From contig NZ_JASCXJ010000021.1 of the NCBI RefSeq assembly GCF_030271535.1, forward strand, positions 35,274 through 99,273: a DNA stretch of 64,000 nt, read 5' to 3'. The stretch comes from Nocardiopsis sp. ATB16-24 (GTDB lineage Bacteria > Actinomycetota > Actinomycetes > Streptosporangiales > Streptosporangiaceae). Both the position numbers and the translations under genes were made by a program. Under the pieces are notes generated by a model that searched no databases, was not told the DNA's origin, and saw only the letters and a list, made by a program, of their open reading frames with translations. Positions 54,870 through 62,228 of the stretch are shown here, one piece after another; position 1 is the first letter of the stretch, and each line of letters opens with the position of its first letter.

Positions 54870-55032
54870 CCCCGACCGGACGGTCAGGGTCGGCCGTCTC
54901 CGCAGTCGACGTAGTCGATGATGCTGGCGGTGTACTCCTCGTGGTTGTCGAGGGTCTCCCAGAACTCCTCCATGTAATCGTCGACGAACTCCTCACCGGT
55001 GACGGTTTCCCCGCACCAGGTGACTTCGTTGA
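54870..55032. repeat. 163-bp near-identical direct repeat, copy 1
   Basis: It matches 55649-55811 with two adjacent mismatches. It covers the 3' ends of lipoprotein genes A and B and about 14 non-coding bases after each stop. The spacing is 779 bases. It reflects recent duplication or gene conversion. Confidence 0.9.
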
Positions 55033-55405
55033 AGTCGACGGCGTTGGCCAGGGCGCCGTCGAGTTCGCCGAGGTGGAGAACCTCCTCGTCCCGCCATTCG
55101 TCCTTGTCCAGTTCGACGACGTACCCGTCCTCGGTCTCCTGGAGGATCCGGGTGTCGAAGAGTATCTCCTGACTGCCGGTGCTGTTCTCCAGGACCTCCT
55201 CCTGGTCGTTCTCGACGAGCATGCGGTCGAGGGTGCGCACCCTGATCTCGCGCTCCACCCAGAAGAGGGAGACGTGGACTTCGGTCTCCTCCTCCGTGCC
55301 CTCCTCCCCGGTCCCGGGGTCGGAGGTCGAGCATGCGGTCAGTGCCGTGCACAGGGACAGGACGGCCGCCAGGAGGAGAGGCGTCCGGGGCTTGTGGCGA
55401 ATCAA
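54884..55405 (-). CDS. Lipoprotein A of the WXG-associated family
   Basis: A 173-residue predicted lipoprotein from TTG 55405 (GGAG 9 bases upstream), with signal peptide LLLAAVLSLCTALTAC and Cys at about 25. The mature domain carries the family pattern found in four genes here: W-VERE, LDRM, DTRI, GYVVELDKDEW, NEVTWC, GEEFVDDYMEEF and DYVDCGDGRP. Two conserved Cys (TWC, VDCG) could form a disulfide. The family is unknown to me. Its 3' third is nearly identical to lipoprotein B at DNA level. It is the last gene of the locus and has no adjacent large partner gene. Confidence 0.75.
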   Translation of the reverse strand: MIRHKPRTPLLLAAVLSLCTALTACSTSDPGTGEEGTEEETEVHVSLFWVEREIRVRTLDRMLVENDQEEVLENSTGSQEILFDTRILQETEDGYVVELDKDEWRDEEVLHLGELDGALANAVDFNEVTWCGETVTGEEFVDDYMEEFWETLDNHEEYTASIIDYVDCGDGRP

Positions 55406-55648
55406 CGGGGTTGCTCCGAGGTCGGCCGGGGACGGACACGGTTCGATGCTCCGCCGACTCGTCATTGCCGGAACCATCGTTCCGATCATGGAAGCCCTCG
55501 ATGTCTCTGCTGGGATGTTCTCTCGCTTCATCGGATGCGCTCGTGCCGGGGTGGCGCCGTTCGCCCATGTGTCACCGGGGTCCGGCCGTTCCGAGCCGTG
55601 ACCGGGGGGAACGGAAAGGCCGGGGCCGACACGCGTCCGTCGCGTCGA

Positions 55649-55811
55649 CCCCGACCGGACGGTCAGGGTCGGCCGTCTCCGCAGTCGACGTAGTCGGCGA
55701 TGCTGGCGGTGTACTCCTCGTGGTTGTCGAGGGTCTCCCAGAACTCCTCCATGTAATCGTCGACGAACTCCTCACCGGTGACGGTTTCCCCGCACCAGGT
55801 GACTTCGTTGA
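55649..55811. repeat. 163-bp near-identical direct repeat, copy 2
   Basis: The second copy of 54870-55032. The match ends abruptly at both sides, at the same codon of the two lipoprotein genes. Confidence 0.9.
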
Positions 55812-56217
55812 GGTACATGGCGTCGCCCAGCGCCCCGTCGACCCGGGTGAGGTTGACCTCCTCGGGGCGCCACTCGTCCTTGTCGAGTTCGACGACGTAC
55901 CCGTCCCCGTCCTCACGGATGATCCGTGAGTCGAGCAGCCGGTCCTTCTTCTCACCGATGCTCTCGACGACCGTCTCCGGATCGCCCTCGGCGAACATCC
56001 GGTCCAACGTGAGCACCCTGGCCTCGCGCTCCACCCAGAAGAGAGAGATGTGCTCGGAGGACGATTCCGCTTCGGTTTCGGGCTCGGGCGTGGAGCAGGC
56101 GGACAGGGCCAGGCAGGAGGACAGAGCGAGCGCCGGGAAGACGCGGACACGGCCATCGCGAAGGGTCAACGTATCTCTCCAGCTCGTCTCGGCTGCTGTT
56201 CGCGGCCGACCGCTCAT
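55663..56217 (-). CDS. Lipoprotein B of the WXG-associated family
   Basis: A 184-residue paralogue of lipoprotein A. ATG 56217 has GGAGGAAG upstream. The N-terminal 22 residues precede the signal peptide core VFPALALSSCLALSAC (lipobox LSAC). The mature part keeps HISLFWVEREARVLTLDRMF, SRIIREDGDGYVVELDKDEW, NEVTWC and DYVDCG. It lies 17 bases after the stop of the remnant of a large WXG-associated protein (56235-56417), the same order as the intact pair at 61628-64000, so it was probably that protein's partner. Confidence 0.8.
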   Translation of the reverse strand: MSGRPRTAAETSWRDTLTLRDGRVRVFPALALSSCLALSACSTPEPETEAESSSEHISLFWVEREARVLTLDRMFAEGDPETVVESIGEKKDRLLDSRIIREDGDGYVVELDKDEWRPEEVNLTRVDGALGDAMYLNEVTWCGETVTGEEFVDDYMEEFWETLDNHEEYTASIADYVDCGDGRP

Positions 56218-56234
56218 CGGCTCTCTTCCTCCGC

Positions 56235-56417
56235 TCACTTGCTGTTCTCGAAGAACGCGTTCGTGTCCTGGTACGAACTGCTCCACTGGCCGAAGAAGTC
56301 GCCCACACGCTTGTGGCCTGGCTGTGTGCGTCCGTCGCTGGTGGTGATGTCCACGTCGTCCATGATGTTGCTGATGGCGCCGTCCATCCGGTCGAGGTCC
56401 CTGTCCTCTGTTCGTGG
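56235..56417 (-). pseudogene. C-terminal remnant of a large WXG-associated protein
   Basis: The frame encodes DRMDGAISNIMDDVDITTSDG..., then GQWSSSYQDTNAFFENSK and a stop at 56235. It matches the C-terminus of the large protein at 62229 (TMDDALGDIMYDIEIITSDE... GAYNDTNNFFERQ). Only about 55 residues remain; upstream it runs in frame into the stop of the AEC transporter gene. So a whole gene was lost and its tail left beside its lipoprotein gene. Confidence 0.75.
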
Positions 56418-57347
56418 TCATCCGAGCAGGAGGGTAGCGGTGAACAGCACCGGGATGGTGAGCAGGGTGGTCAGCAGTACCACCTCGCGGACCATCACCT
56501 CCCCGGTGCGGTACCGGGTGGCGTAGGTGAACACGTTCTGGGCGGTGGGAAGCGCCGCCAGCACCACCATCGAGAAGAGGTCGAAGGAGCCCAGCTCGAA
56601 GACCAGGGCGCCCAGGAGCCACGCCACGAGGGGCTGGAGGACGGACTTGAGGGCCACCGCCACCAGGACCGGCACACGTTCGGGTCCGCGGCCGGGAAGG
56701 GAGCTGCCGTGCAGGGAGATCCCGAAGGCCAACAACATGGCCGGTACGGCCATACCGCCGATGAGGTGGAAGGGTTCCATGAGGGCCTCGGGCGGTGTCC
56801 GGCCCGAGGCGGAGACCGCCACACCCGCGAGGGACGCGATCACCACGGGATTGCGGACCGGGGTGCCCAGGGCTCGGCGTAACACGGGCCCGGGGCCGCG
56901 CACGCCGCCGTCGCGCAGGTCCAGGACGGTGAGTCCGACGGGGGCCATGACCAGGAGCTGCGTCAACAGGATGGGCGCCACCAGGGAGGCGTCGCCGAGC
57001 ACGTAGACGGAGATCGGGATGCCGAGGTTGCCCGCGTTGACGTAGGAGGAGGAGAGCGCGCCGATCGTGGTCCGTCCCGCGTCCATGCGCCGCACCAGCC
57101 CGAAGAGGGTGAAGGCGAGCGCCACGGCGGCCACACTGAGGACGCTGACCAGGACCGGTCCGGACACCAGCACGGAGAGGTCGACGTCGGAGAGGATGCC
57201 GAACAGCAGGGCGGGACCGGCCACGTAGAAGGCGAGCCTGGTGAGCACGTCCTTGGCATCGGGGCCGAGGAGCGGGATCCGTCCCAGCATGTAGCCGATG
57301 ACGACGACGCTGGTGATGACCCCGAAACCGACGAAGACCCCGGACAA
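56418..57347 (-). CDS. AEC family transporter (auxin efflux carrier-like)
   Basis: A 309-residue membrane protein with ten helices in two inverted five-helix halves, as usual for AEC proteins. FYVAGPALLFGILSDVDLS and YVNAGNLGIPISVYVLGD carry the typical helix-breaking N-x-G-NLG-P motif. It probably exports an organic anion. The TTG start at 57347 has a G-rich site upstream. It interrupts the WXG/lipoprotein locus and directly abuts the remnant, so it may have been joined to it by a deletion. Confidence 0.85.
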   Translation of the reverse strand: MSGVFVGFGVITSVVVIGYMLGRIPLLGPDAKDVLTRLAFYVAGPALLFGILSDVDLSVLVSGPVLVSVLSVAAVALAFTLFGLVRRMDAGRTTIGALSSSYVNAGNLGIPISVYVLGDASLVAPILLTQLLVMAPVGLTVLDLRDGGVRGPGPVLRRALGTPVRNPVVIASLAGVAVSASGRTPPEALMEPFHLIGGMAVPAMLLAFGISLHGSSLPGRGPERVPVLVAVALKSVLQPLVAWLLGALVFELGSFDLFSMVVLAALPTAQNVFTYATRYRTGEVMVREVVLLTTLLTIPVLFTATLLLG

Positions 57348-57482
57348 GGGGCGCCCCCACTGTGCACGCGTGAAATGACCGTGGAAACGCTATCCGAGCT
57401 CGTGCCGGGGCGGTACGTCACAGATCACGTCACCGGGTGACGTCGCAGGGCGCCACGACAGCGGAACCGTGTCCGAGCGTTC

Positions 57483-59705
57483 TCAGTCGTCGGCCGCAGC
57501 GCTCGGTTCGGGAGAGGGGTCCGGCTCCTCCTCGTCCTCTTCCTCCTCTTCGGCGGCCTCCTCCTCGGCCTGGCGTTCGGCCTCGGCCCGGGCGGCGGCT
57601 CGGGCCGTGCACACCTCTTCGGAGGGAGCGGCCGAGCCGTCCACGGCGATGACCGTGAAGCAGTACTCCCTGACGGTGTCGCCGGTGATGATCTGTGCGG
57701 ACACCACACCGGGGCCGGTCCGGGCCACGGTGAGCGGTGTGTGGCCGCTGGGCCCGCCGAGCACGAAGAACGACGCGGTACCGCCGCTGTTGTCGGTCCA
57801 CGCCAACTCGACCGCGCCGAGGTTGTCCGTCAGCAGGACGCCCGATGGTGCGGAGACCGCGGGCGGCGCCGAGGGTTCGACGACCGGACCGATCTCCTCG
57901 TCCTCCTCGGTGACCTCCTCCCCGGCGGCGGGTTCCGGTTCGGCCTGTTCCTCGGCCGCCGCCGGTGCCGGGGCCTGCGAGCCCGTCGCGGCGAACACGC
58001 TGGAGACACCGGTGAGCAGCAGGATGCCGCACACGGTCACGGCGATGTGGAGATGGCGGCGCCACCGTGCCTGCCCGGGGTGGGTAGGCGGGGTCGGGTC
58101 GAAGGACTCCTCCTCGTCCGGTCCCGTGCTCTCGTCCACGGGGAGGAAGGAGGACTCGGCCGTACCGGTCCAGCCCTCCAACCGGGACCAGGCGCGCAGG
58201 GGGGAGATCTCCTCGCCGCGCAGCTTGGCCATCATGATCTCGGCGGTCCCGCCCGCGTCGGTGGCGGGGAGCCTGCTGCCCTCCAACCCCGTGTGCCGCC
58301 GCGCCGGCTCGGGGGACTCCGTGGGCGGGGCGGGACGTGGCGGGCGCAGGGCCCGGGATCGCGGTGGGGCGGGCTGAGCCTGCTGGTCGGGGGGCAGAGG
58401 TCGGCTCGGTGGGGACTGTGGTCCGGTCGACGGGGACGGGGGGCCGTCGGTCGGCGTGACCGGGGCCGCCGGAGCGTGCGACGTCTGGGGGCCCGAAGTC
58501 GGAGACCACGCCACGGGTGGCTGTGGGTCCGGACGTGGAGAGGGGTGCGGACCGATCCCCGGGGAGACCTGGGGGCCCGAGGGTACGGAGGGAGGCGCCT
58601 GGGGCCCCATGGGGGGAGTGGACGCGTCCTGGTGGTGCTCCGCCCTGGCGTAGGGCGGCGGTGGGACCTGTGGCCCCGAGGGGGGCCGGGTGTAGGTGTC
58701 CGGCGCCTGCGGGGGCGGTGGTGCGGCCTCGGGCCCGGACATCGGGGCCTGAGGGCCCGACATGGGCGCCTGGGCTCCGCTGAGGGGAGTCTGGCCTCCG
58801 GTCGAGCCGGGCAGGGCCGTCGCGGGCTTGGAGGTGCGGGCCTGTTCGAAGGCCGAGGCGAAGGCAGCGGCGGTCGGGAAACGCTCCTCCGGCAGTTTGG
58901 ACAACGCGCGGGTGAGCACGCCGCGCAGCTTGCGGGAGATGTCGGAACGGGGGACGGGCCTGGGCTCCTGCGTCATTACCCGTTCGGCGTAGGCCCGGGG
59001 GTCGAAGGGGCCGCCGTCCGTCGCGGCGAAGGGGGTGTGACCCACCAGCATCGTCCAGACGGTGGACGCCAGCTGGTAGACGTCGGAGGCGGGCGTACGC
59101 GGCTCGCCCCGCAGCGCTTCGGGCGCGGAGTGCAGGAACGACTCGGAGTTCGGATCGGGCGGGGGCAGGGCCTCACCGGAGCGGTGGACGGAACCGAAAC
59201 CGGTGAGCACCGGGGTACGGCCCGCCCGGAGGATGTTGCCGGGGCAGACGTCGTTGTGCACCAACCCGCGGCCGTGCATCGAACCCAGTGCCGCCGCCAC
59301 GCTTCGTGCGATGGCTGCGGACTCCGGGACCGGAGCGGGGCCCTTGCGGGCGAGCAGGTCGCCGAAGGAGCCGTCCGGATAGAACGGCAGCACCACGAAC
59401 AGGTCCCCGTCGGTGGTGGTCCCCGCGTCCAGAAGGGGGACCACACCGGACACCCCGCTGAGCTCGCGCAACTGGTCCAGTTCGGCGCGGCCCAGGTGCG
59501 GGGGCAGGACCTTGAGGACGACGTCGGCGCCGCTCGTGGAGCGGATGGCCCGGATGATCCGGGCACGGCGCCCCTGGCGGAGCAGGGCCGGGGACTCGTA
59601 CCCGGGCGCCCATGCGGTGTCTTCGGAGCCGGACACGGGTGAGCGACCCCCTGGTCGTGTTCGTGCTGGAGGGTCCTCCGTCCGAGGACGAAGGGGTGGA
59701 TCCAT
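57483..59705 (-). CDS. Membrane-anchored Ser/Thr pseudokinase with extracellular FN3-like domain
   Basis: A 740-residue protein. A protein-kinase fold is at about 35-295: VVLKVLPP with Lys65, GLVHNDVCPGNIL and SAPEALRGE. Key residues are lost: HRDxK reads HNDVC (Lys replaced), DFG reads G169-F-G (metal Asp lost), and no glycine loop is visible. A Pro-rich linker with repeated GPQ/SGPQ units spans about 300-500; one membrane helix is at about 552-574; an FN3-like domain with AVELAWTDNSGG follows at about 620-700, then an acidic tail. It starts 3 bases after the small membrane protein gene in the WXG100 operon. Confidence 0.85.
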   Translation of the reverse strand: MDPPLRPRTEDPPARTRPGGRSPVSGSEDTAWAPGYESPALLRQGRRARIIRAIRSTSGADVVLKVLPPHLGRAELDQLRELSGVSGVVPLLDAGTTTDGDLFVVLPFYPDGSFGDLLARKGPAPVPESAAIARSVAAALGSMHGRGLVHNDVCPGNILRAGRTPVLTGFGSVHRSGEALPPPDPNSESFLHSAPEALRGEPRTPASDVYQLASTVWTMLVGHTPFAATDGGPFDPRAYAERVMTQEPRPVPRSDISRKLRGVLTRALSKLPEERFPTAAAFASAFEQARTSKPATALPGSTGGQTPLSGAQAPMSGPQAPMSGPEAAPPPPQAPDTYTRPPSGPQVPPPPYARAEHHQDASTPPMGPQAPPSVPSGPQVSPGIGPHPSPRPDPQPPVAWSPTSGPQTSHAPAAPVTPTDGPPSPSTGPQSPPSRPLPPDQQAQPAPPRSRALRPPRPAPPTESPEPARRHTGLEGSRLPATDAGGTAEIMMAKLRGEEISPLRAWSRLEGWTGTAESSFLPVDESTGPDEEESFDPTPPTHPGQARWRRHLHIAVTVCGILLLTGVSSVFAATGSQAPAPAAAEEQAEPEPAAGEEVTEEDEEIGPVVEPSAPPAVSAPSGVLLTDNLGAVELAWTDNSGGTASFFVLGGPSGHTPLTVARTGPGVVSAQIITGDTVREYCFTVIAVDGSAAPSEEVCTARAAARAEAERQAEEEAAEEEEEDEEEPDPSPEPSAAADD

Positions 59706-59708
59706 GCG

Positions 59709-60053
59709 CTAGCGGTGTTCTGCGGAGACCTCGGCGAGCGGGCCCTGGCTCACCGGCTGGCGGCCCCACCCGCGCTCCTCGTTGACCTCCTGCTGCTTGC
59801 CGAAGGCCCCGATGAGGGCGATGACCCCGCAGATCAGCGCGGTGAGGATGAGTCCGCCGATCACCGCCGGCCACACCTGCTGGCGGCGGCGCCAGTACCG
59901 GCTCGATCCGTACAGCAGGGCCGAGCGCAGCTGGCGGTGCCGCAGGGCGTCCGCCTGGAGGACGTACTTCTCCTCGTCGGGCGTGTAGTGGAACGCCTCG
60001 GGAAGCTGCGGATCCGGGTCCGCCTGGGTGGGAGGAGCGGGTGGGGACGACAT
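59709..60053 (-). CDS. Small single-helix membrane protein of the WXG locus
   Basis: A 114-residue protein with a Pro-rich start, an amphipathic segment (FHYTPDEEKYVLQADALRHRQLRSALLYG-type), one helix at about 62-83 (VIGGLILTALICGVIALIGAF) and a polar tail. The family is unknown. It lies 14 bases after a WXG100 gene and immediately before the pseudokinase, so it belongs to that operon. It may be a membrane component linked to ESX function (inference). Confidence 0.7.
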   Translation of the reverse strand: MSSPPAPPTQADPDPQLPEAFHYTPDEEKYVLQADALRHRQLRSALLYGSSRYWRRRQQVWPAVIGGLILTALICGVIALIGAFGKQQEVNEERGWGRQPVSQGPLAEVSAEHR

Positions 60054-60067
60054 CGCCGCTCAGCCTA

Positions 60068-60361
60068 CTAGAACAGTCCGTCGAGGTAGCGGGTCAGCCT
60101 GTCGTAGTTGTCCGCGGTGTCGCTGGTGGCGGCGATCACCTTGGCGAAGGCGTTGTTGACCTCGGAGAAGTGGGTGTCGAACTCGGTGGCCTTGGCCTGG
60201 AACTGGGCGCTTCCGGAGCCCTCCCACTGGCTGACGGTGGTCTCGGACTGCTCGTTGATCTGGCTCATGATCGCCGCGAAGCGACCGAGGTGGGCCTGCT
60301 GGTCCTCGGCCAGACCCTGTAGGCCTGAGACGTTGCCGTAAACGTCGAACTGGGCACCCAT
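60068..60361 (-). CDS. WXG100 family protein
   Basis: A 97-residue helical hairpin protein with the W-x-G turn in VSQWEGSGSAQFQAKATEFD at about 45-48. It is a likely substrate of a type VII (ESX) secretion system, working as a dimer with the neighbouring WXG100-like protein. The export signal Y-x-x-x-D/E near the C-terminus may be YDRLTRYLD. No EccC or other secretion machinery gene is in the window. The second gene of the pair lies 43 bases upstream. Confidence 0.88.
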   Translation of the reverse strand: MGAQFDVYGNVSGLQGLAEDQQAHLGRFAAIMSQINEQSETTVSQWEGSGSAQFQAKATEFDTHFSEVNNAFAKVIAATSDTADNYDRLTRYLDGLF

Positions 60362-60404
60362 GGGGAACGCCTTTCTTCGGAAGAGAGGAGGTAGGGGGGA
60401 CTGC

Positions 60405-60740
60405 TCAGGCGTTGACCGGGCGCGACATGGCGCCGAGGTCGTTGTTGGCCTGGGAGAACTGGTCGCTGGATTCGGCGTCGGTCCGGCTGAACTCCTGCTG
60501 GCCCTCGTTCAGCTTGATGCCGTTCTGACTGCACCAGGTCATCAGCTCCTCGAAGCGCAGGGCGAGCTCCTCCTGGGCCTTGTTGAAGTCGGCGAGGGCC
60601 TGCCCCTGCAAGGAGTCGCCGGTGTTGCTCAGGTCCTGGAGGAGCTGGTTCACCTGGGAGCGGATGTTGTCGGACTCCTGTCCGAGCTGCTCACCGCCCA
60701 TGGAGAGACTGTTGACGTTTTCAAGACCGACGTGTGACAT
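60405..60740 (-). CDS. WXG100-like protein, partner of the downstream WXG100
   Basis: A 111-residue, all-helical protein (VNSLSMGGEQLGQESDNIRSQVNQLLQDLSN). The turn reads TWCSQNG, so a Trp is kept but not a strict W-x-G. Size and position, directly before a canonical WXG100 gene, make it the likely heterodimer partner. A GGAAGG ribosome binding site precedes ATG 60740. It begins the operon with the small membrane protein and the pseudokinase. Confidence 0.8.
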   Translation of the reverse strand: MSHVGLENVNSLSMGGEQLGQESDNIRSQVNQLLQDLSNTGDSLQGQALADFNKAQEELALRFEELMTWCSQNGIKLNEGQQEFSRTDAESSDQFSQANNDLGAMSRPVNA

Positions 60741-61006
60741 CGGGTTCCTTCCGGGAGGTCGTCGGAGATGGGGGTTCCCCTGCGGAGGCCGTGTTCAGCC
60801 GGAGGTCTCCTGCTGCCCAGGGTGGGAGGGGAGATTACGGACGATAGTAAGGACCGCCTCTTTGGGTCAACGGAGCGGTGCTTTTCGTGACACCGGGGGA
60901 GGAGTGAGAATTCTCCCTGCCCGACGGACGAACCGGGACGGTCGCCAGAGCATCGAATGTGCGACGAAAAACGACCGCCTCGTGAGAGGGCGGCGAGGCT
61001 CCGGAG

Positions 61007-61609
61007 TCAGTCGGATTCGCCGGTGCCGCAGTCCACGTAGTCGGTGATGCTGGCGTAGTAGTCCTCGGCGGTGTCGAAGGCGCCGTCGAACCTGGCGACG
61101 TACGCCTCGACGAACTCCTGGCCGTTCCTCGCAGGGTCGCACCACGTGACCTCGTTGTAGTCCATGGCGTCGTAGAGCGCGGAGTCGAGCTTCCCGGTGG
61201 TGCCGGGCTGCACAGCCCACGAGTCCTTGTCCAGCTCCACTCTGTACCCGTCACCGTCCTCCACGAGGACACGGAATCGAATGAGATCCTCGCTGCTGTC
61301 GCCAGTGTCGGCCACGACCTCCTCGGAGTCGCCCTCCTCCAGCATGCGGGCGAGGGTGCGCACGCTCGCCTCCCGGGTGACCCAGGAGGAACGGAAGTGG
61401 GGTCCTTCTTCTCCGGTCGTGCTTTCGGCCTCCGGCTGCAGACCGTCCTCGGAAACGGTGGCTGAGCACGAACTCAGCACTAGGACGGCCGACAGTGTGC
61501 TGGCCAACAGCGCGGTGTGTGGCGGAAGAGTCGGAGAGGCGGGCCGACACCCGCGCCGTGGTGCCATTAGACCAGGAAGCGGTGAGAGGAGCCTTCGTTT
61601 CACTCGCAT
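61007..61609 (-). CDS. Lipoprotein C of the WXG-associated family
   Basis: A 200-residue paralogue (from ATG 61609; ATG 61567 would give 186). The signal peptide core LLASTLSAVLVLSSC has Cys at about 48. The family pattern is kept, though diverged: SSWVTREASVRTLARML, DGDGYRVELDKDSW, NEVTWC, FVEAYVARF and DYVDCGTGESD. High G+C, like the core genome. It lies 18 bases after lipoprotein D and before the WXG100 pair. Confidence 0.75.
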   Translation of the reverse strand: MRVKRRLLSPLPGLMAPRRGCRPASPTLPPHTALLASTLSAVLVLSSCSATVSEDGLQPEAESTTGEEGPHFRSSWVTREASVRTLARMLEEGDSEEVVADTGDSSEDLIRFRVLVEDGDGYRVELDKDSWAVQPGTTGKLDSALYDAMDYNEVTWCDPARNGQEFVEAYVARFDGAFDTAEDYYASITDYVDCGTGESD

Positions 61610-61627
61610 GGCGTGCTCGCCGGTTCT

Positions 61628-62152
61628 CTACAGCCGACCGGTTCCGCAGTCCACGTAGTCGGCGATGCTCTCCTCGTACTCCTCGACGGTGTCGAAGGCC
61701 TGCTGAAATTCTCTAGTGTAAGAGTCAATGAAATCTTCGCCGTTCATATTCTCCTCGCACCAGGTGACCTCATTCGGGTAAAAAGAATTATAGAGCGCTT
61801 GGTCAAGCTGATTAAGACTCGGAGCGGTTTTCAGTCGCCATTCTCTCTCGTTTGTTTCAACGTAATATCCTTCCGTTTTCGGGCGGATGATCCTGGCATC
61901 TGTTAACATTTTCATCGAATCTTCTTCGATATTTTTTATGACTTCTTCTTCTCCGTTCTCAGTAAACATTCTTTCTAGGGTCGCTACCATCAGTTGTCGC
62001 TCCACCCAGATGAAGCTGACATAGGAAGAGGATGGTTTGTCGGTCGGTTCTCGGGGGGTGCCCTCTCCGGGGTCCTCTATTGAGCAGGAAGTCAAGAGGA
62101 GGGCAGGGGTAAGTGTCAGAATGGCGGCGATGATTTTATTGGAACTGGACAA
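61628..62152 (-). CDS. Lipoprotein D of the WXG-associated family, low G+C
   Basis: A 174-residue paralogue with signal peptide AAILTLTPALLLTSC (Cys at about 23). The family pattern is intact: SFIWVERQLMVATLERMF, DARIIRP, GYYVETNEREW, NEVTWCEE, GEDFIDSYTREF, and SIADYVDCGTGRL. Its codon use is far more AT-rich than that of lipoproteins A-C, matching the 3' half of the large gene 76 bases upstream. The two were probably acquired together. Confidence 0.85.
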   Translation of the reverse strand: MSSSNKIIAAILTLTPALLLTSCSIEDPGEGTPREPTDKPSSSYVSFIWVERQLMVATLERMFTENGEEEVIKNIEEDSMKMLTDARIIRPKTEGYYVETNEREWRLKTAPSLNQLDQALYNSFYPNEVTWCEENMNGEDFIDSYTREFQQAFDTVEEYEESIADYVDCGTGRL

Positions 62153-62228
62153 ATTTACCCTCGGGTGTTTCTTTTTTGGGTTTGGTTTTCAATCTTTCTG
62201 AGAGAATTCTTGATCTTCGTCGTTTCCC

